A stretch of DNA of 37,693 nucleotides from Oscillospiraceae bacterium (GTDB lineage Bacteria; Bacillota; Clostridia; Oscillospirales; Ruminococcaceae). Shown one piece after another: positions 29,998 to 37,693 of the stretch. How positions within the stretch are numbered: position 1 is the first letter of the stretch; every line of letters begins with the position of its first letter. The stretch is taken from positions 1 to 37,693 of the forward strand of contig JAFWQJ010000083.1 in the NCBI GenBank assembly GCA_017545185.1, in the 5' to 3' direction. A program made the position numbers and the translations under genes. The notes beneath the pieces are model-generated. The model was not told where the DNA came from and did not search any database. It saw only the letters and a list, made by a program, of their open reading frames with translations.

Positions 29998-31863
29998 ATG
30001 GAACAATATAGTGTCAGCTTGACGCTTGGCAAAGGTAACGTTCCGCATGGCGGAAACATCGAGCATAATAACAGAGCATTTCTTGCTCATAATGTAAACG
30101 ATGTAAGATCGCCCTTGAATATTTGTTTCACAAGTAAAGACATCGAAGATACTTATCATCAGTTGTTCGATGCCGCTTTAGCCAAGTATAACGAAAAGCA
30201 AAAGCAACCATGCAGACGTATTAAAGATTATTATGACCATATCGCTTCCGGAAAAAGAGAGTCTTCGTTCTATGAAGTGATTGTTCAGTTCGGTGATAGC
30301 ATAACTGCACCTGTAGGTTCAAAACGCGGAGAGGTCGCAAAACAAATGCTGACAGATTATATGAAAGGGTTTCAGGAACGAAATCCTAATCTTCATGTCT
30401 TCAATGCGACACTTCACTTGGACGAAGCAAGCCCGCATCTTCACATCGACTTTGTTCCTTATTATACGAAAGGTCGAAAGAATGGTCTTGAAAAAGGTGT
30501 GTCAATGAAAGCTGCATTAGAGGAAATGGGATACCGAGCGAAAGGACTAAAAGAGAATCAATTAGTGTTATGGGAACAGTCTGAGAAAAAAATAATGGAT
30601 CAGATTCTTAAAGCACATGGGTGTACTCGTGAAGATAAACATGTGAAACATAAGCACATGAGCGTGGAAAACTACAAAGCAATGATGAATAAAAAGAGGA
30701 TGATTCAAAATGCAAGAGCAAGGCTTGGACTGTTGACCGGAGAGAATCAGACGAAGCAAAGTCTTCAAGCTCAACTGGTTGCTGCCAAAGAACGTGTAAA
30801 GAATCTGGAAGCAGAAAAGAAATCTCCATACGCTTGCTTCTACTATTCATCAGCTGACAAGCAAGCGTTCGTGCAGGACGCGCTGCGGAAAGAGGGCATC
30901 CGATTCCGTGAAACAGATAATGGCTTTGAAGCACAGGAATGCTACACAAGACGTATTCGGGAGATCGAGAAGACCTATCAGGCTCCTGATTCTTCGATTC
31001 GCAATCAGCTCCGGGATGATATTGACAGCTTTCTGTATCAATCCAAAAGTTTTGATGAGTTTCTCAAAAAAATGCAGGAAGCCAAGTATGAAGTCAAGCA
31101 AGGAAAGTACATCTCTGTTAAGCCGCCTTACGGTCAGAGGTTTATTCGTTTGAAGTCGCTCGGAGATTTTTATGATGAGCTATCGCTTAAAAACAGAATG
31201 AAGAAAAAACTGCGTTTCGAGAAACGACTTGACGAAAAGATCAAGGAGCTTGAAACTGCAAAGGCTCCGAATCTTTGCGTGCTCCAAGAAGTTCGCCATT
31301 ATATTGCAGTCGTGCATAAAGGTGACTTGCCTATCCGAAAAAAAGATAAGGCTTCACCGTATAGCTGGGCAAACGATCAGGAGCTTGACAAGCTGCTGAT
31401 GCTGAACAATATGCTCAATCAGGGCATGGACGCTGCCGCGATCCGGAAGAAAGCCGAAGCATTGGAAGCGTCCGCACAAAAAAAAGGCGCAGCACTTGCT
31501 GCTGCCGAAAACGATCTCCGTCAATATCTCGAAATGAAAGAGAAGATCGAAATTGTCTTCGAGAAGAAAACTGGCGCATTCACTCTGGAACAGGCGAAAG
31601 CAGCCGTTCGCATGTATCCGGATATCAATGCATCGAATTATCGGAATATTGAAAAGGTCATTGAGCCTGCGCAGGAACAGGTGCAGAAACTTTCCGCAGA
31701 GCATCAGGCAATCCGTGCGGAACTGAAAGAAGTCACTGACGCTTTAAGCGTGATCGAGAAGGCAACGAATCACACCTTTGTTCAACACTTGCTTGCGGAT
31801 CAGCGTCGTGTTGCCGCTTCGGAACTGCTTATGAACGGCATCTATTCAGGAGAATCGCTATGA
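29998..31863 (+). CDS. MOBV-family (Pre/Mob) relaxase
   Basis: A 621-aa relaxase from the ATG at 29998 (a GTG at 29989 is an alternative). Relaxases nick one DNA strand at oriT and lead it into a recipient cell. The MOBV metal-binding motif HLDEASPHLHIDFVPY is intact (His140, His147 and His149). Upstream motifs include SITAPVGSKRGEVAKQML, and KHKHMSVENYKAMM follows. The C-terminal half is rich in charged coiled coil (about 230-280 and 400-600) and has a FLKKMQEAKYEVKQGKY...RFIRLKSLGD segment common in mobilization proteins of Firmicutes elements. The stop overlaps the TraX-like start (ATGA). No oriT consensus could be pinned down; it should lie upstream, near 29,830-29,990. Confidence 0.9.
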   Translation: MEQYSVSLTLGKGNVPHGGNIEHNNRAFLAHNVNDVRSPLNICFTSKDIEDTYHQLFDAALAKYNEKQKQPCRRIKDYYDHIASGKRESSFYEVIVQFGDSITAPVGSKRGEVAKQMLTDYMKGFQERNPNLHVFNATLHLDEASPHLHIDFVPYYTKGRKNGLEKGVSMKAALEEMGYRAKGLKENQLVLWEQSEKKIMDQILKAHGCTREDKHVKHKHMSVENYKAMMNKKRMIQNARARLGLLTGENQTKQSLQAQLVAAKERVKNLEAEKKSPYACFYYSSADKQAFVQDALRKEGIRFRETDNGFEAQECYTRRIREIEKTYQAPDSSIRNQLRDDIDSFLYQSKSFDEFLKKMQEAKYEVKQGKYISVKPPYGQRFIRLKSLGDFYDELSLKNRMKKKLRFEKRLDEKIKELETAKAPNLCVLQEVRHYIAVVHKGDLPIRKKDKASPYSWANDQELDKLLMLNNMLNQGMDAAAIRKKAEALEASAQKKGAALAAAENDLRQYLEMKEKIEIVFEKKTGAFTLEQAKAAVRMYPDINASNYRNIEKVIEPAQEQVQKLSAEHQAIRAELKEVTDALSVIEKATNHTFVQHLLADQRRVAASELLMNGIYSGESL

Positions 31864-32582
31864 AAAAGAATTACTCCGCACTCTCAGTAAAGCTACTTGC
31901 GATTATTGCTATGACGGTCGATCACATTGCTGTGGTCTTCGTTCCGCCAAGCAGTATGCTTTACTACTTCATGCGGATGTTCGGTCGGCTGACCGCGCCG
32001 ATCATGGCGTATTTTATCGCAGAAGGTTTCCGGCATACGCGCAGTCGAAAAAAGTATCTTCTTCGGCTTGCTGTATTTGGTCTGATCTCGCAGCCATTTT
32101 ATTTCACCGTCTTCTTCGGAAAAATACCGGATAGTCCGCAGAACTTCATCGGGAACTGGAACGTCATGGTATCGCTGGCAATCGCACTGCTCACTTTGAT
32201 CGTACTGGAATCCGGCATACCGGAAACGCCGCGTCTGATACTCGTTGCCGTCTGCATTTCGCTCGGACACTTTTCTGACTGGTCGCTGATGATCCCGGTG
32301 TGGACCGTAATCTTCTACATCTTCCGGAATGATTTTCGGAAGATGGCAATCCTTTTTGCAGTCGCTTCGGTTGTGCTGCAAACGATAATCTTCGCCAAGA
32401 GCTATGACAGTTTTCTTATGTTTACATACCATTACGGAACGCTGTTTGCCCTGGTCCCGATCTGGAAATACAACGGAGAACATGGCAGCGTCCGACACAA
32501 AAAGCTGCAACGCTGGTTCTTCTATGTGTACTATCCCGTGCACATGGCGGTATTATTGCTTATTCAAGCCTTGATCGAATGA
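31860..32582 (+). CDS. TraX-family membrane protein
   Basis: A 240-aa multi-pass membrane protein of the TraX/acyltransferase-like family (F-pilin acetylase TraX in plasmid F). Signatures are KLLAIIAMTVDHIAVVF near the N-terminus, RLTAPIMAYFIAEGFRHTRS (about 40-60), then several helices, ending FFYVYYPVHMAVLLLIQ, which is typical of the family. In Firmicutes elements TraX-like proteins often sit next to relaxases; their substrate there is unknown. The start overlaps the relaxase stop, so the two are translationally coupled. Confidence 0.9.
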   Translation: MKKNYSALSVKLLAIIAMTVDHIAVVFVPPSSMLYYFMRMFGRLTAPIMAYFIAEGFRHTRSRKKYLLRLAVFGLISQPFYFTVFFGKIPDSPQNFIGNWNVMVSLAIALLTLIVLESGIPETPRLILVAVCISLGHFSDWSLMIPVWTVIFYIFRNDFRKMAILFAVASVVLQTIIFAKSYDSFLMFTYHYGTLFALVPIWKYNGEHGSVRHKKLQRWFFYVYYPVHMAVLLLIQALIE

Positions 32583-32599
32583 TAGTCGTTCATATGAAC

Positions 32600-32628
32600 T
32601 TGACAAATATTATTATTTTCGTTATAAT
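32600..32628 (+). promoter_or_regulatory. Consensus promoter for the GIY-YIG gene
   Basis: TTGACA (32600-32605), 17 nt, TATAAT (32623-32628), about 40 bp before the start. A perfect sigma-A consensus, suggesting strong constitutive transcription unless repressed. Confidence 0.88.
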
Positions 32629-32667
32629 TGAAGACAAAGAAGTATTTTTCCATGGAGGGATGTAATC

Positions 32668-33453
32668 TTGAACCTCGATCAGTTATTAAAGCTTGAAGGC
32701 ATCACAGACTATTACATTCTCTGGTATGGTGCTGAGATTGCAGACCAGTATATGAACGATAGTGGATTGCTAAAGGGTACTGTTGATCTACAAAAAGGAA
32801 AACCAAAGACTGAAGAACGGATTTATATTTTTTTATCAGGGATTGATAAGAAAACATGTCGTTATCGTTTCGCTGGCAAGTTGCATCCCATCGATAATAA
32901 CACGATTTATTCTTTTAAACGAGTCAATATACAGCTTGACGATTATGCAGGAAGACTTGTTCTTCGAAGAGAAAACGGATTTAGTTTATATAATAGTGCT
33001 ACCACCGGAAAGGACTTTATTGTCGAAGAGATTTGGGGAAAAGAGCTTCACAGAACAGTTCGTCCTTTTATTGACTATGATTCCGTTGAGTTATCATTTG
33101 ATGAATTGAAAGAGGTTATAGAAGGTCATTATTCGGATTATTTCAAAGCCCTTTCCTCAGTCAAAGGCATATACATGATTGTTGACGGAAATACAGGAAA
33201 GCTGTATATCGGAAGTGCTTATGGTTCGGATGGAATTTGGGGGCGATGGAACTCCTATGTCAACACCTTTCATGGTGGTAACTTTGAACTAGAAGAGCTC
33301 TATCTCGATCATGGTGAAGAGTATTTTCTAAAATTCAAATACATCATTTTGCAGATTTTACCTTTCAAGATATCAGATAAAGAAATAATAGAAATTGAAG
33401 CGAAATACAAAAACAGATTCTTAACCAGAGAGTTTGGATTGAATTCAAATTAA
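32668..33453 (+). CDS. GIY-YIG nuclease domain protein
   Basis: A 261-aa protein starting with TTG at 32668 (GGAGGG 8 nt upstream; an ATG at 32659 meets an immediate stop). The N-terminal part (about 1-150) is an unrecognised mixed domain. The C-terminal GIY-YIG domain is intact: GIYMIVDGNTGKLYIGSAYG (about 168-186), WGRWNSYV with the catalytic Arg, and Glu in EIIEIEAKYKNRF. Such proteins are seen as stand-alone genes on mobile elements and may be restriction-like or defence nucleases; no methylase or other partner is nearby. It has its own consensus promoter. Confidence 0.82.
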   Translation: MNLDQLLKLEGITDYYILWYGAEIADQYMNDSGLLKGTVDLQKGKPKTEERIYIFLSGIDKKTCRYRFAGKLHPIDNNTIYSFKRVNIQLDDYAGRLVLRRENGFSLYNSATTGKDFIVEEIWGKELHRTVRPFIDYDSVELSFDELKEVIEGHYSDYFKALSSVKGIYMIVDGNTGKLYIGSAYGSDGIWGRWNSYVNTFHGGNFELEELYLDHGEEYFLKFKYIILQILPFKISDKEIIEIEAKYKNRFLTREFGLNSN

Positions 33454-33493
33454 CTGGTTTGGATATAGAAGAATCATTATGGAGGTATCACCT

Positions 33494-33865
33494 ATGCCAA
33501 GCAGAAAGAAAACTGAAATCGCACCTGTTGCCGAAGCCACCGTAGCAATCGCAGCAGAAACCGTCACGGAAATTGCCGCAGAAGCTCCTGACGAGAAACC
33601 GGTAAAGAAACCGGCGGCAAAGAAAGCCGCTCCTGCAAAGAAGCCTGCCACTAAAACAACAAAGGCAGCAGCACCGAAAGAAACCGTCAAGATTCAGTTC
33701 GGCGCAGACGAGTATGACTACGCGGAAATCAAGAAAGCTGTCGAAGCAGATTACAAGTGCAAGGTCAAGGATAGAATCAAGACTGTCGAAATCTACATTA
33801 AGCCGGAGGACAAGGCTGTCTATTATGTTGTCAACAGCGGCTTCACCGATAAGATTGAACTGTAA
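33494..33865 (+). CDS. DUF6465-type protein with Lys/Ala/Pro-rich N-terminal tail
   Basis: A 123-aa protein. I chose the ATG at 33494 because GGAGG (33481-33485) lies 8 nt upstream; the in-frame ATG at 33479 has no such site. The first half is low complexity: an acidic Ala/Glu/Val stretch, then PVKKPAAKKAAPAKKPATKT, like histone H1 or HU-tail proteins. The second half (about 68-123: VKIQFGADEYDYAEIKKAVE, IYIKPEDKAVYYVVNSGF) matches my memory of the DUF6465 domain, function unknown. The tail suggests nucleic-acid binding. Confidence 0.8.
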   Translation: MPSRKKTEIAPVAEATVAIAAETVTEIAAEAPDEKPVKKPAAKKAAPAKKPATKTTKAAAPKETVKIQFGADEYDYAEIKKAVEADYKCKVKDRIKTVEIYIKPEDKAVYYVVNSGFTDKIEL

Positions 33866-34031
33866 GAACGAACAGAGAGAACGGGTGGCTCTCGATAGTA
33901 TTCTAATGCTGTCAATAGGCTTGTTTCTCATACAGTTAACTTTTGCGTTTCATTTTGATTTAATAGGAACAATCGGCAAGATCTCAACTTGCCTGATGAA
34001 AAAATAAGAATATATGTCAGGAGAATGTCAT

Positions 34032-35699
34032 ATGATAGGATTAAAAAAAACTACATCCGTTTTACTGTCTGCTGTATTGCTCTTTGGAATAGCAGGAAAT
34101 ATGTCAGCTATACCGACCAATGCGGCATCCGTCAATTATCCGGTAAAGCTAAGTACAGTGTTGGCAGACTGGAATAACAAGATGGCAAAAGAGCAGAAAA
34201 AATATGAGCATGGAAAATATTGGAATGACATCAACAATCCCAATGGAAAAGAAGGGTATACCGAGACAGCATGCAACCACGACAAGACAATATCCGATTG
34301 TTTTGCCTATCATGTTTTAAAACCATTTGATGACAAATTCCCTAGAGTACCAAATCAAACTACTACTGAAAAATACAAACAATGTATGGCTTTCGCGCGG
34401 AAGTTGGCAAATGATGTATTCAGAACAGATCATTTTATTCGCTACAACATTGTTAACGGAAAGATCAATTACACAACAGGTGGGTGGAAAGACTATGTTC
34501 CACAAGTAGGCGACCAACTTCGGCTGCTTACAGAAGGTTCCGGCGGTCACAGCGTTTTTATTACTGGCATTGATAATGGCAAAATCACTTTTGCGGGATG
34601 CAATGGTGACATGAAGACATGCAAGATCGAATGGGGCTGCACGCAGTATTACACGAGTATCACAAACAAAAAGTTAATCGACGTAGACATGGATTATATA
34701 AAAAACAATGCAATCTATGTTGAACGCGTAATTCTTGCCGGAGACCTGAATCTGAACGGCAAAATTGACAAGGATGATCTTCCGAAATTCAAATCAGTTA
34801 TGATTGATTACAAGCATCCAGACTGGAAAATCTATGCAACCGATTACGATGTAAACGGAGACCTAAAAATAAATAGTGCCGATTACACCGCACTGAGCAA
34901 CTATGCTTCTAAATCCCAAGCCGATGGTTACATAGTCGATTCATTTAGCGCTCCTCAAATGCCATATAACAGTCCTCCGACAGACTGCTTTGTTTATAAA
35001 AATGGAATATACAAACGGTTGAAGTATTCAGGTGCAGCATTTATCGGTTCTTTCCTTACAGAAACAACTAATTTCAATGTTGCCGATTATCCGATTGATC
35101 CAAGCGACAGACAAACATATTCAGTGGTGGAAATCGGTAAAAATAATTATCGCTATGGAATCGGTGATTCAATGCTAAATAAGCTGGAGTCAATTACAAT
35201 TCCTCAAACTACAAAAATTATTAATCTTGCCTCATTTGCAAGCAATGACATATCCGCTTTGAAAAACGTGTATTTCTCCGGTACCCCAGCTCTAAAAGCG
35301 ATTGGATCTAACGCTTTTATGAATTGCAAGAACCTTTCAAGGCTCGATTTGAGCAGCTGCCGTCATCTCACCGAAATAGGGAACTGCGCATTTTACGGCT
35401 GCACAAAGTTGTCTCTGATTATGCTCCCGTCCGTTTCTTCTCAACAAGAAGCGACGCTAAAATTTGGCACGACTTCGGAAGTTTTCGACAGCAATCTTTC
35501 CTCTACTGTTACCCTTTACTTTAATAATACAAGCAGCTATGAAAGAAAAGTCATCCTTCAGGATAATGACATTTCGCTATGGAAAAGCGGAAAAATCCAT
35601 ATTCTTGCCTCTGGAAAGACAAGAATCATGGATAAGCAGGATAATACGCTTGCTGTAAACCAGTATAATCAACTTGTACAGCTTAATCCCAATAATTGA
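34032..35699 (+). CDS. Exported CHAP-like peptidase/amidase with internal dockerin and LRR region
   Basis: A 555-aa protein from the ATG at 34032 (AGGAG upstream). The signal peptide (about 1-31) ends near PTNAAS. Residues about 95-215 look like a CHAP/NlpC-type cysteine hydrolase: Cys118 in YKQCMAFARKLA and His173 in GSGGHSVFITGI, with the acid residue not certain. A dockerin follows in the middle (about 237-295: GDLNLNGKIDKDD and DYDVNGDLKINSAD), unusual because dockerins are normally terminal. BspA-like repeats (about 375-465) and a short C-terminal domain complete it. Likely roles are peptidoglycan or protein cleavage on a cohesin scaffold. A terminator follows. Confidence 0.85.
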   Translation: MIGLKKTTSVLLSAVLLFGIAGNMSAIPTNAASVNYPVKLSTVLADWNNKMAKEQKKYEHGKYWNDINNPNGKEGYTETACNHDKTISDCFAYHVLKPFDDKFPRVPNQTTTEKYKQCMAFARKLANDVFRTDHFIRYNIVNGKINYTTGGWKDYVPQVGDQLRLLTEGSGGHSVFITGIDNGKITFAGCNGDMKTCKIEWGCTQYYTSITNKKLIDVDMDYIKNNAIYVERVILAGDLNLNGKIDKDDLPKFKSVMIDYKHPDWKIYATDYDVNGDLKINSADYTALSNYASKSQADGYIVDSFSAPQMPYNSPPTDCFVYKNGIYKRLKYSGAAFIGSFLTETTNFNVADYPIDPSDRQTYSVVEIGKNNYRYGIGDSMLNKLESITIPQTTKIINLASFASNDISALKNVYFSGTPALKAIGSNAFMNCKNLSRLDLSSCRHLTEIGNCAFYGCTKLSLIMLPSVSSQQEATLKFGTTSEVFDSNLSSTVTLYFNNTSSYERKVILQDNDISLWKSGKIHILASGKTRIMDKQDNTLAVNQYNQLVQLNPNN

Positions 35700-35719
35700 T
35701 AACTCTAAATCCTAAACAG

Positions 35720-35752
35720 AAAGCACCGGATTATTTTTAATTCCGGTGCTTT
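35720..35752 (+). terminator. Terminator of the CHAP-dockerin gene
   Basis: A perfect 11-bp stem AAAGCACCGGA / TCCGGTGCTTT with an 11-nt loop; symmetrical, so possibly bidirectional. Confidence 0.85.
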
Positions 35753-35810
35753 CAGCTTGTCCACAAAGTAAGCGTAAATCATCCCACGTCCAACACGAAC
35801 AGACAAAAAG

Positions 35811-35849
35811 ATACCACGCCCAGAATCACTCTGATGGGCGTTGGGGTAT
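35811..35849. terminator. Second hairpin in the gap before the clan CD peptidase
   Basis: ATACCACGCCCA (35811-35822) pairs with TGGGCGTTGGGGTAT (35835-35849), with a small bulge. No clear T-run follows, so it may be a terminator or another structured element. Confidence 0.5.
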
Positions 35850-35905
35850 TAATGGGAATTAGCGGCAGCTCTATAAAATTTATAAATAGATTACTGCACG
35901 ATATA

Positions 35906-35934
35906 TTGACAAAGTCGAAATTATCGTGTATACT
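35906..35934 (+). promoter_or_regulatory. Promoter for the clan CD peptidase
   Basis: TTGACA (35906-35911), 17 nt, TATACT (35929-35934), about 65 bp before the ATG at 36000, which is preceded by AGGGAGGA. Confidence 0.82.
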
Positions 35935-35999
35935 GAAAATGGTTTCTATTATGCTGCTGATTGAACGATTTCAAATAACAAGACAGGGAGGATTTGTTT

Positions 36000-37562
36000 A
36001 TGAAACGAAAAAAATGGATATCGCTGACAATGGCATTGATAATGGTTGGCAATCTGCTCCCGATGCAATTAAAGGCAGATGCCGCATCCATATCGGATGA
36101 GGTTCGGGAGGATATCATCGCAATTAATTCGTATCTGCAAGGAATTCTGGTCGGAACAGAAGCTGTTGACATCAACGAAGATGGCTGTATCAACGCGGTT
36201 GATTTGACTCTGGCAAAGCGCGATCTGCTGGGCGATAACACGCCCGCACTGAAGCCTTTAAGGGCAGATACATGGGATATTTATCTGAACGAGGAAGCGA
36301 CCGTCACATTCACTGTGCAGACAGTCAGTATTACAGATCCCGTGATACTGTATGACGAAGCGGACGATGTTCTCGCAGAGATGCATGATGACGGCAAGAA
36401 CGGAGACAAGACTGCGGGAGACAGTATCTATACAGCGACTGCGGTGCTCTCCTCTGACAAGACAAAAAACGCTGGCTATTATGCTGCTGCCGGAGAGCTG
36501 CGCAGCGAGCCCTTTGAGATATGCTTTTATCGGGACATGGAAGATGAAGACATAAGTGGGTTTCTGACTTTGTTCTGGAAAATCTCTGAAATGAGCTTTG
36601 ATGAAGCATCAGAATTTATCATGCAGTCCGATGAGATCAGTTCCTTTTCGGCCGATGAGGAACTGAAGCAGATTTGGTATCAGAGTGTTTACGGCATCCA
36701 GGGATGTTTTGAAGAACCACAGGAATCTGAAGAACAGACACTGGGCTCCGGTGTGCGTATAGATATAAGTGACGGTGGCTATGATTATAAAGCGGCGGAA
36801 GAATATATAGAAGCAAATACATTTACACCCGCGCATCCGGATAAAAGAGATGTGATCGTGCTGCGTCCGTTTCAGAAGAATTTGCCTAAACCTGTTTTTT
36901 CAAGAGCCGGTGAATTGCTGGCGAATGCTTTGGACGGCTCGCTGACTGAACTCGATGATCAGGATGTAACGCTGGAACAATTAAAAAACCTTGATTCATA
37001 CGGAACGGTTTTGCTTAATACACATGGTGTACTAGTTGATTCAAACCGGGACGAGAGTATTCCGAGTGTCATTTATCTCCTGACCGGAGAAAGTGTACCC
37101 AACGGAAATATAGATATTGCTTTTCCATGGCAGAGTTATTCCGCTGACTTTTGGGCCGGACGAGTAGCCTGTTTCGGTGCTGGCAGCAGTTATCGAATTT
37201 CAGTCAGCTATAAATTCTTTGATAAATACTACGCGTCCGGCTCTTTGGATCAGTCATTCTGGTTTTTGGGTGCATGCTATAGTCTGCATAACTATCAGCT
37301 CGCGGATACTTTGATCAGCAAAGGCGCCGGTGCTGTCATTGGATATTCTGATGTGACCAGTACGCACTATTGTTATAAAACGATGCTCGAAACAGTGATT
37401 AACAGTATGGTATTGAATGCTGAAAATGTCAAGAAAGCCGTGTTAGAATCCAAGGCGCGCTACGGTTATTTCGATCCGTACAATCCTGAGAATGAAATGA
37501 GATTCAGGGGACGACCGCATTTCAAGTTGGTAGAAGCAGCCGGAGACAACACAGTGTTATGA
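36000..37562 (+). CDS. Exported clan CD (caspase/gingipain-like) cysteine peptidase with half-dockerin
   Basis: A 520-aa protein. The signal peptide is residues about 1-29 (MKRKKWISLTMALIMVGNLL). A dockerin-like F-hand follows (about 48-78, VDINEDGCINAVDLTLAKRDLL); only one clear calcium loop is seen, so it is a half or degenerate dockerin. An Ig-like segment (about 85-165) contains MHDDGKNGDKTAGDSIYT. The C-terminal part (about 265-520) has the clan CD pattern: a hydrophobic strand ending in His-Gly (LLNTHG, His342) and another ending in Ala-Cys (WFLGACYS, Cys426), then KGAGAVIGYSD. This fits gingipain/C25, CHAT or caspase-like peptidases and would be an extracellular protease. Which subfamily is unclear. 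Confidence 0.8.
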   Translation: MKRKKWISLTMALIMVGNLLPMQLKADAASISDEVREDIIAINSYLQGILVGTEAVDINEDGCINAVDLTLAKRDLLGDNTPALKPLRADTWDIYLNEEATVTFTVQTVSITDPVILYDEADDVLAEMHDDGKNGDKTAGDSIYTATAVLSSDKTKNAGYYAAAGELRSEPFEICFYRDMEDEDISGFLTLFWKISEMSFDEASEFIMQSDEISSFSADEELKQIWYQSVYGIQGCFEEPQESEEQTLGSGVRIDISDGGYDYKAAEEYIEANTFTPAHPDKRDVIVLRPFQKNLPKPVFSRAGELLANALDGSLTELDDQDVTLEQLKNLDSYGTVLLNTHGVLVDSNRDESIPSVIYLLTGESVPNGNIDIAFPWQSYSADFWAGRVACFGAGSSYRISVSYKFFDKYYASGSLDQSFWFLGACYSLHNYQLADTLISKGAGAVIGYSDVTSTHYCYKTMLETVINSMVLNAENVKKAVLESKARYGYFDPYNPENEMRFRGRPHFKLVEAAGDNTVL

Positions 37563-37594
37563 TACAATAGATAGGTAACAGAGGGGATAGAAAA

Positions 37595-37657
37595 ACAACT
37601 TCCAAAATGATATAATGTTAAGTACCACCCAAACACCAATATCAAAAAGGAAGTTGT
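37595..37657 (+). promoter_or_regulatory. IS leader: inverted repeat covering the transposase RBS, with a -10 between the arms
   Basis: ACAACTTCC (37595-37603) is the reverse complement of GGAAGTTGT (37649-37657). The right arm overlaps the AAAAAGGAAG ribosome-binding site 3 bp before the transposase ATG. A TATAAT (37611-37616) lies between the arms, without a good -35. Confidence 0.55.
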
Positions 37658-37659
37658 CT

Positions 37660-37693
37660 ATGAACAGTATAACACAAGAAGCGCACTTTCGTC
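37660..37693 (+). CDS. Insertion-sequence transposase, first 11 codons only
   Basis: ATG at 37660 with AAAAAGGAAG upstream. The first codons give MNSITQEAHFR, which resembles the N-terminus of helix-turn-helix DDE transposases common in gut Clostridia. The gene leaves the window after 34 nt, so the IS family is not established. Confidence 0.5.
   Translation, partial: MNSITQEAHFR

Larger units (their letters stand above)
28923..37562. mobile_element. Integrative mobilizable element (left part), right end not seen
   Basis: The boundary is set by the tRNA remnant and a change to lower-GC DNA. Contents: truncated tyrosine integrase, 52-aa ORF, MOBV relaxase, TraX-family protein, GIY-YIG protein, DUF6465 protein and two dockerin-bearing exported proteins, then the start of an insertion sequence. 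No type IV secretion genes are visible, so the element would be mobilized by another one. The integrase lacks its catalytic C-terminus, so this copy is probably fixed unless a partner supplies integrase. The cargo from about 32,600 on could instead be resident DNA; the true right end is unknown. Confidence 0.6.

Noticed and set aside
35834-36100. 88-codon ORF before the clan CD peptidase
   Set aside because: It overlaps the promoter, RBS and signal peptide of the well-supported downstream gene and has no own ribosome-binding site.

Overview
The window looks like a chromosomal segment of an anaerobic Ruminococcus-like member of the Clostridia (Oscillospiraceae). The evidence is three secreted proteins with dockerin or half-dockerin repeats (cellulosome-type modules), BspA-type leucine-rich repeats, a CotH-kinase lipoprotein, GNAT and VOC genes scattered inside operons, and Firmicutes-type regulatory sites (GAAC-N4-GTTC SOS boxes, CTACA-N2-TGTAG BlaI operators, TTGACA/TATAAT promoters with 17-nt spacers). 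Positions 1 to about 28,900 are GC-rich. From about 28,950 to the end the base composition is visibly lower, at the point where a tRNA 3' end and an integrase appear. This assignment is inference from gene content only.

Region 1 (1-11,973, all + strand, mostly ATGA overlaps) is a dense operon. It encodes a nitrogenase-like system: a NifH-like Fe protein (1340-2101) and three component-1-type proteins (the partial gene at 2-940, 3833-5122 and 5573-6625), with small membrane, GNAT, VOC and unknown proteins between them. It runs directly into hypF-hypC-hypD-(56-aa ORF)-hypE, the genes that make and deliver the Fe(CN)2CO group of [NiFe] hydrogenases. No hydrogenase subunit and no nifB/E/N set is visible. 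The operon ends at a terminator at 12,001. A roughly 450-bp non-coding element bounded by inverted repeats and hairpins follows.

Region 2 (12,491-22,408, all - strand) holds coaE reading in frame into an M18 aminopeptidase, a Y-family polymerase with an SOS promoter, a CotH-kinase lipoprotein with a small membrane protein, an M56 (BlaR1-like) protease with a BlaI repressor, and a secreted LRR-dockerin protein.

Region 3 (22,825-28,805, + strand) holds a compact UvrD-like helicase, an ECF sigma factor with a membrane partner, and a lipoprotein serine hydrolase (class A beta-lactamase fold) broken by a frameshift near its C-terminus. A dispersed GC-rich repeat family sits at 14,650-15,080 and, in opposite orientation, at 24,200-24,560.

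Region 4 (28,923 to the right edge) looks like an integrative mobilizable element. It has the 3' end of a tRNA gene as attachment site, a C-terminally truncated tyrosine integrase, a MOBV relaxase, a TraX-family protein, a GIY-YIG nuclease protein, a DUF6465 protein with a Lys/Ala/Pro-rich tail, and two secreted dockerin-bearing putative cysteine peptidases (CHAP-like and clan CD/caspase-like). The start of an insertion-sequence transposase lies at the very edge. The right end of the element is not in the window.

The best candidates for something undescribed are the nitrogenase-like/hyp operon, the inverted-repeat element after hypE, the coaE-M18 in-frame fusion with a retained internal ribosome-binding site, and dockerin-tagged proteases carried as cargo on a mobilizable element.
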